A stretch of DNA of 64,000 nucleotides from Yamagishiella unicocca (taxonomy: Eukaryota; Chlorophyta; Chlorophyceae; Chlamydomonadales; Volvocaceae). The notes beneath the pieces are model-generated. The model saw nothing but the letters and a program-made list of their open reading frames with translations, did not search any database and was not told the origin of the DNA. How positions within the stretch are numbered: position 1 is the first letter of the stretch; every line of letters begins with the position of its first letter. Of this stretch, positions 61,741 to 64,000 are shown one piece after another. The stretch is from positions 62,001 through 126,000 of the forward strand of contig BDSL01000128.1 of the NCBI GenBank assembly GCA_003116995.1, read 5' to 3'. Position numbers and translations under genes: made by a program.

Positions 61741-64000
61741 ATGAACAGGCTTCTGCAGTCTGCCTGGGCCAACTCAATACCCATATTAGAGTCGCGCAAA
61801 CTTAGCGCACGGTCCGTTCCCTGGAGGTCGCCAGGCTTCCTAATTGGCCTTACCGTGATCGTGTCTCTGGTAACTCTGTATACTGGTAAGTTGCATCCTT
61901 CCTTGAGGATTTCGCGGGGAGTTTGCGCACTGATGTCGGGCGGGGATCCGTGCCATCTGCCGCAGTGCACTACACACAGAGCCACGTATCAGGTGACCCT
62001 TATCGGAGTGCAAACACTTTGGAGGATGACGAGGAAATGCAAAAGGCGCTGGACGCCATCAACGATATGAACGCCCGTACCCCGCCCCCGCCTTCGCTGT
62101 CGCGCGAAACGTGCCACACGGAGGAGCACTCCGAAATCGATGGCCGCGTCGTGAAGTGGGGTGCTGATCATTTCACGGTGCGGCTCGGGGGCTGCTGTGA
62201 CAGCAGGCTTTGACAGCAGGCTGTGACAGCTAGCGCTGGCTTGTGTGTAAGCTATTGCGCCATGACAGTGTGAATCCCCTTCGGTCAAACTTGTGCTGCC
62301 GTTGCTGCAGGAAACATCCGGCGAGTGCTGTGGCGCATGTACGACCCACCCTGAATGCAACGTGTGGGTGTGGTGTGCAGAGGAGGGCGGCTGTGGCAGC
62401 GGGCGACTGCACAAGGAGTGCTGGCTCAAGAAGAACAGCGTAAAGAACATTATGGACAGCCGCGGTTATTCTCATCCAGGTGCTGACGCTAATGTTTAAC
62501 CGGGACGAGCATCGGAAGACTGGGGGGCAAATGACAGCTGACGGCCGTGATTGCGCCGGATCTTTCATTCGAATCACATCGGGAGCTTGGCAGACAGCTG
62601 ACTGCACGCCACTCCGTGCTCGTACGGATTACAGTCCAGCCGCGATGTAGGGGTGTTAAGGTCGCGCCATAAGCTGTTGGTCCGGTGCGGAGACATGAGC
62701 GGGTTGACCCAGATGGGACATTGGAGGGTAATGGGAGCGGGTATGTTGCCGGCTCCGAACGGATTCAAGAATAGTGGTAAGCGCCGATGCCGGGTCGTTC
62801 GGCGAACTTGACGGCCAACGTGCGACAGTGTACGTGCGGCCTGGACAGCTACATACAGCCCCTCAAGCATCCCCACACCTGCAGCTCAGAACGTCAATTC
62901 CTTGCATCCGCGCAACCATCCGTTTCGGAGCCCTAGGAAGCGAATTTGCCTGCACACTTGGTTGCTGGTATCGGCAGGCGCCCCTGTTCCGGCACCCCGG
63001 CCATACCGTGCTCCATGCCCTCACCACCGCCGTGCTCCCCCGGCCCCTCGGCCCTCCACCGCCGCACACGCTCGCCTCAGGCATCCCCTGGACCTCCGGC
63101 GCCCTGTACAAGCCCGAAGAGCACTTGCGGGTCGTCGAGAGCGAACGGCTGCGGCTGGAGGCGTTGCGGGACAACCCCAAACTGCCGCTCGTATTCCTGG
63201 ACATTTCTGTCAAAGGCGCGCGAGGGAGCGGGCGGGAGGGAGAGTGCCGCAGGCGAGGCGGCCGGCAGCTGCACCCGGCTGCTGCGCTGGGCTGCTGCTG
63301 CCAGCGCAACGAAGCGCGAGGAAGCAGCACGTGCGCGTGCACGCAGTCAGCTAGGCATGCGCGTGCTATAATGATAGTGAGCCCGTGAACGGAGTAACTC
63401 AACATCTGTGTTGGATAGGAGTTGCTGATGGGGACGGCATCGAATGTATGCAACGTCTCCGCAGCGATATCAAACGGCAACGGCACCGTGCACCTGTGGC
63501 AGCGGCAGCTGGGAGCAGTAGGCGACGTGTCCAGCTGCCGCTGCCAGGCCAGGCAGACTGCACTCGAGACTGCTGTTCCAGGACATGTTTTGGCGCGCCT
63601 GCCGAAGCCACATTCGTTTCCCGAGCTGCGGCACGCTTTGAAAGATCACATCCCCGGCGATGGGCGGCTCAGTCCGTTGCCGCTTTCTTAATAGAAGAGA
63701 ATTCCTCAAGCCAAGCCTTCACATGTGGCGTTTGCCCCGGCGCAGGCAAGTACGTTGGCCGCATTAAGATCGTGCTGTTCAAGGACGAGTCGCCGAGGGC
63801 CGCCGAGAACTTCCGAGCGCTGTGCACCGGTGCGTCAGCCGGCCTACAGTTGCGGGGGGCCTGCTTGCGGGCGGGTGACGCATGCGACAGGCCCTGGCCG
63901 CGAAGTGTCGCTTTGGCACACAGGGGCACAGGGAAACAGGGGCACAGGGAAACAGGGACACAGGCAAACAGGGGCACAGGCAAACAGGGGCACAGGCAAA
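61741..64000 (+). CDS. Membrane-anchored PAN/apple-cyclophilin fusion (incomplete)
   Basis: Exons seen: 61741-61885, 61966-62177, 62311-62479, 63081-63215, 63746-63829; the gene continues past the window. Residues 1-31 are polar and basic, and 32-48 form one membrane helix (GFLIGLTVIVSLVTLYT), so a type II membrane or signal-anchored protein is likely. A charged linker leads to a Cys-rich PAN/apple-like module: ETSGECCGACTTHPECNVW, WCAEEGGCG, KECWLKK and GIPWTSGALYK. A helix then leads into the start of a cyclophilin peptidyl-prolyl isomerase domain: VFLDISVKGKYVGRIKIVLF, ESPRAAENFRALCTG. Catalytic residues (Arg and Phe of FxMPF-type motifs) lie in exons not in the window. The intron after 63215 begins with GC instead of GT. 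A secretory-pathway foldase with a carbohydrate- or protein-binding module is inferred. Confidence 0.88.
63917..64000. repeat. 16-bp tandem repeat running off the window
   Basis: At least five copies of CAGGGGCACAGGGAAA or its GCAAA variant in the intron after the last visible cyclophilin exon. Confidence 0.92.

Overview
The window reads as nuclear DNA of a volvocine green alga (Chlamydomonas/Gonium/Volvox group). The reasons are high GC, short GT-AG introns in almost every gene, Ala/Gly/Pro homopolymers written in GCC/GGC codons, TGTAA-type polyadenylation signals, interstitial copies of the Chlamydomonas-type telomere octamer TTTTAGGG, and two very large organellar RNA-binding (OPR/RAP) proteins. 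I see no rRNA, tRNA or CRISPR array. The exon joins below were made by hand from splice consensus, and reading phase was carried through each join. Functional names rest on recognised family motifs, not on searches.

Layout, left to right. 1-1265 is a truncated, frameshifted copy of the 3' end of the RAP gene that lies to its right; the intact homologous block is 5556-6812. Between the two direct repeats lie a 9-bp minisatellite and an AT-richer, eight-exon gene of unknown function (3046-5178, +). Then come a giant OPR/RAP protein (6176-14677, -), the cytochrome bc1 subunit QCR7 (15884-16496, -), and a second RAP-domain protein (16868-21238, +). A 27-exon neuropathy-target-esterase-type phospholipase with cyclic-nucleotide-binding domains fills 22697-38576 (-). 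A phytol/farnesol-kinase-like membrane protein (38626-40430, +) starts 49 bp from it, head to head. Aldose 1-epimerase (42621-46820, -) and glutathione reductase (47198-52412, +) form another divergent pair. A glycine-zipper protein with a mitochondrial-looking leader (52893-54651, +) and a small coiled-coil protein (55469-56972, +) follow. An intronless AP-1 adaptor mu subunit (58123-59400, -) comes next. The last gene is a membrane-anchored PAN/apple-cyclophilin fusion (61741 to the window end, +), which is incomplete.

The genes do not form one pathway; this is a normal gene-dense nuclear segment. Shared themes are organelle function (two RAP proteins, QCR7, the glycine-zipper protein) and membrane/secretory work (the phospholipase, the kinase, AP-1 mu, the PAN-cyclophilin).

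Most of the unusual content is in the introns. There are interstitial telomere tracts in introns of two neighbouring genes, a minisatellite that has multiplied a splice acceptor, and two short dispersed repeat families found almost only in introns of six genes. The least explained locus is the gene at 3046-5178, enclosed by recent 1.26-kb direct repeats.
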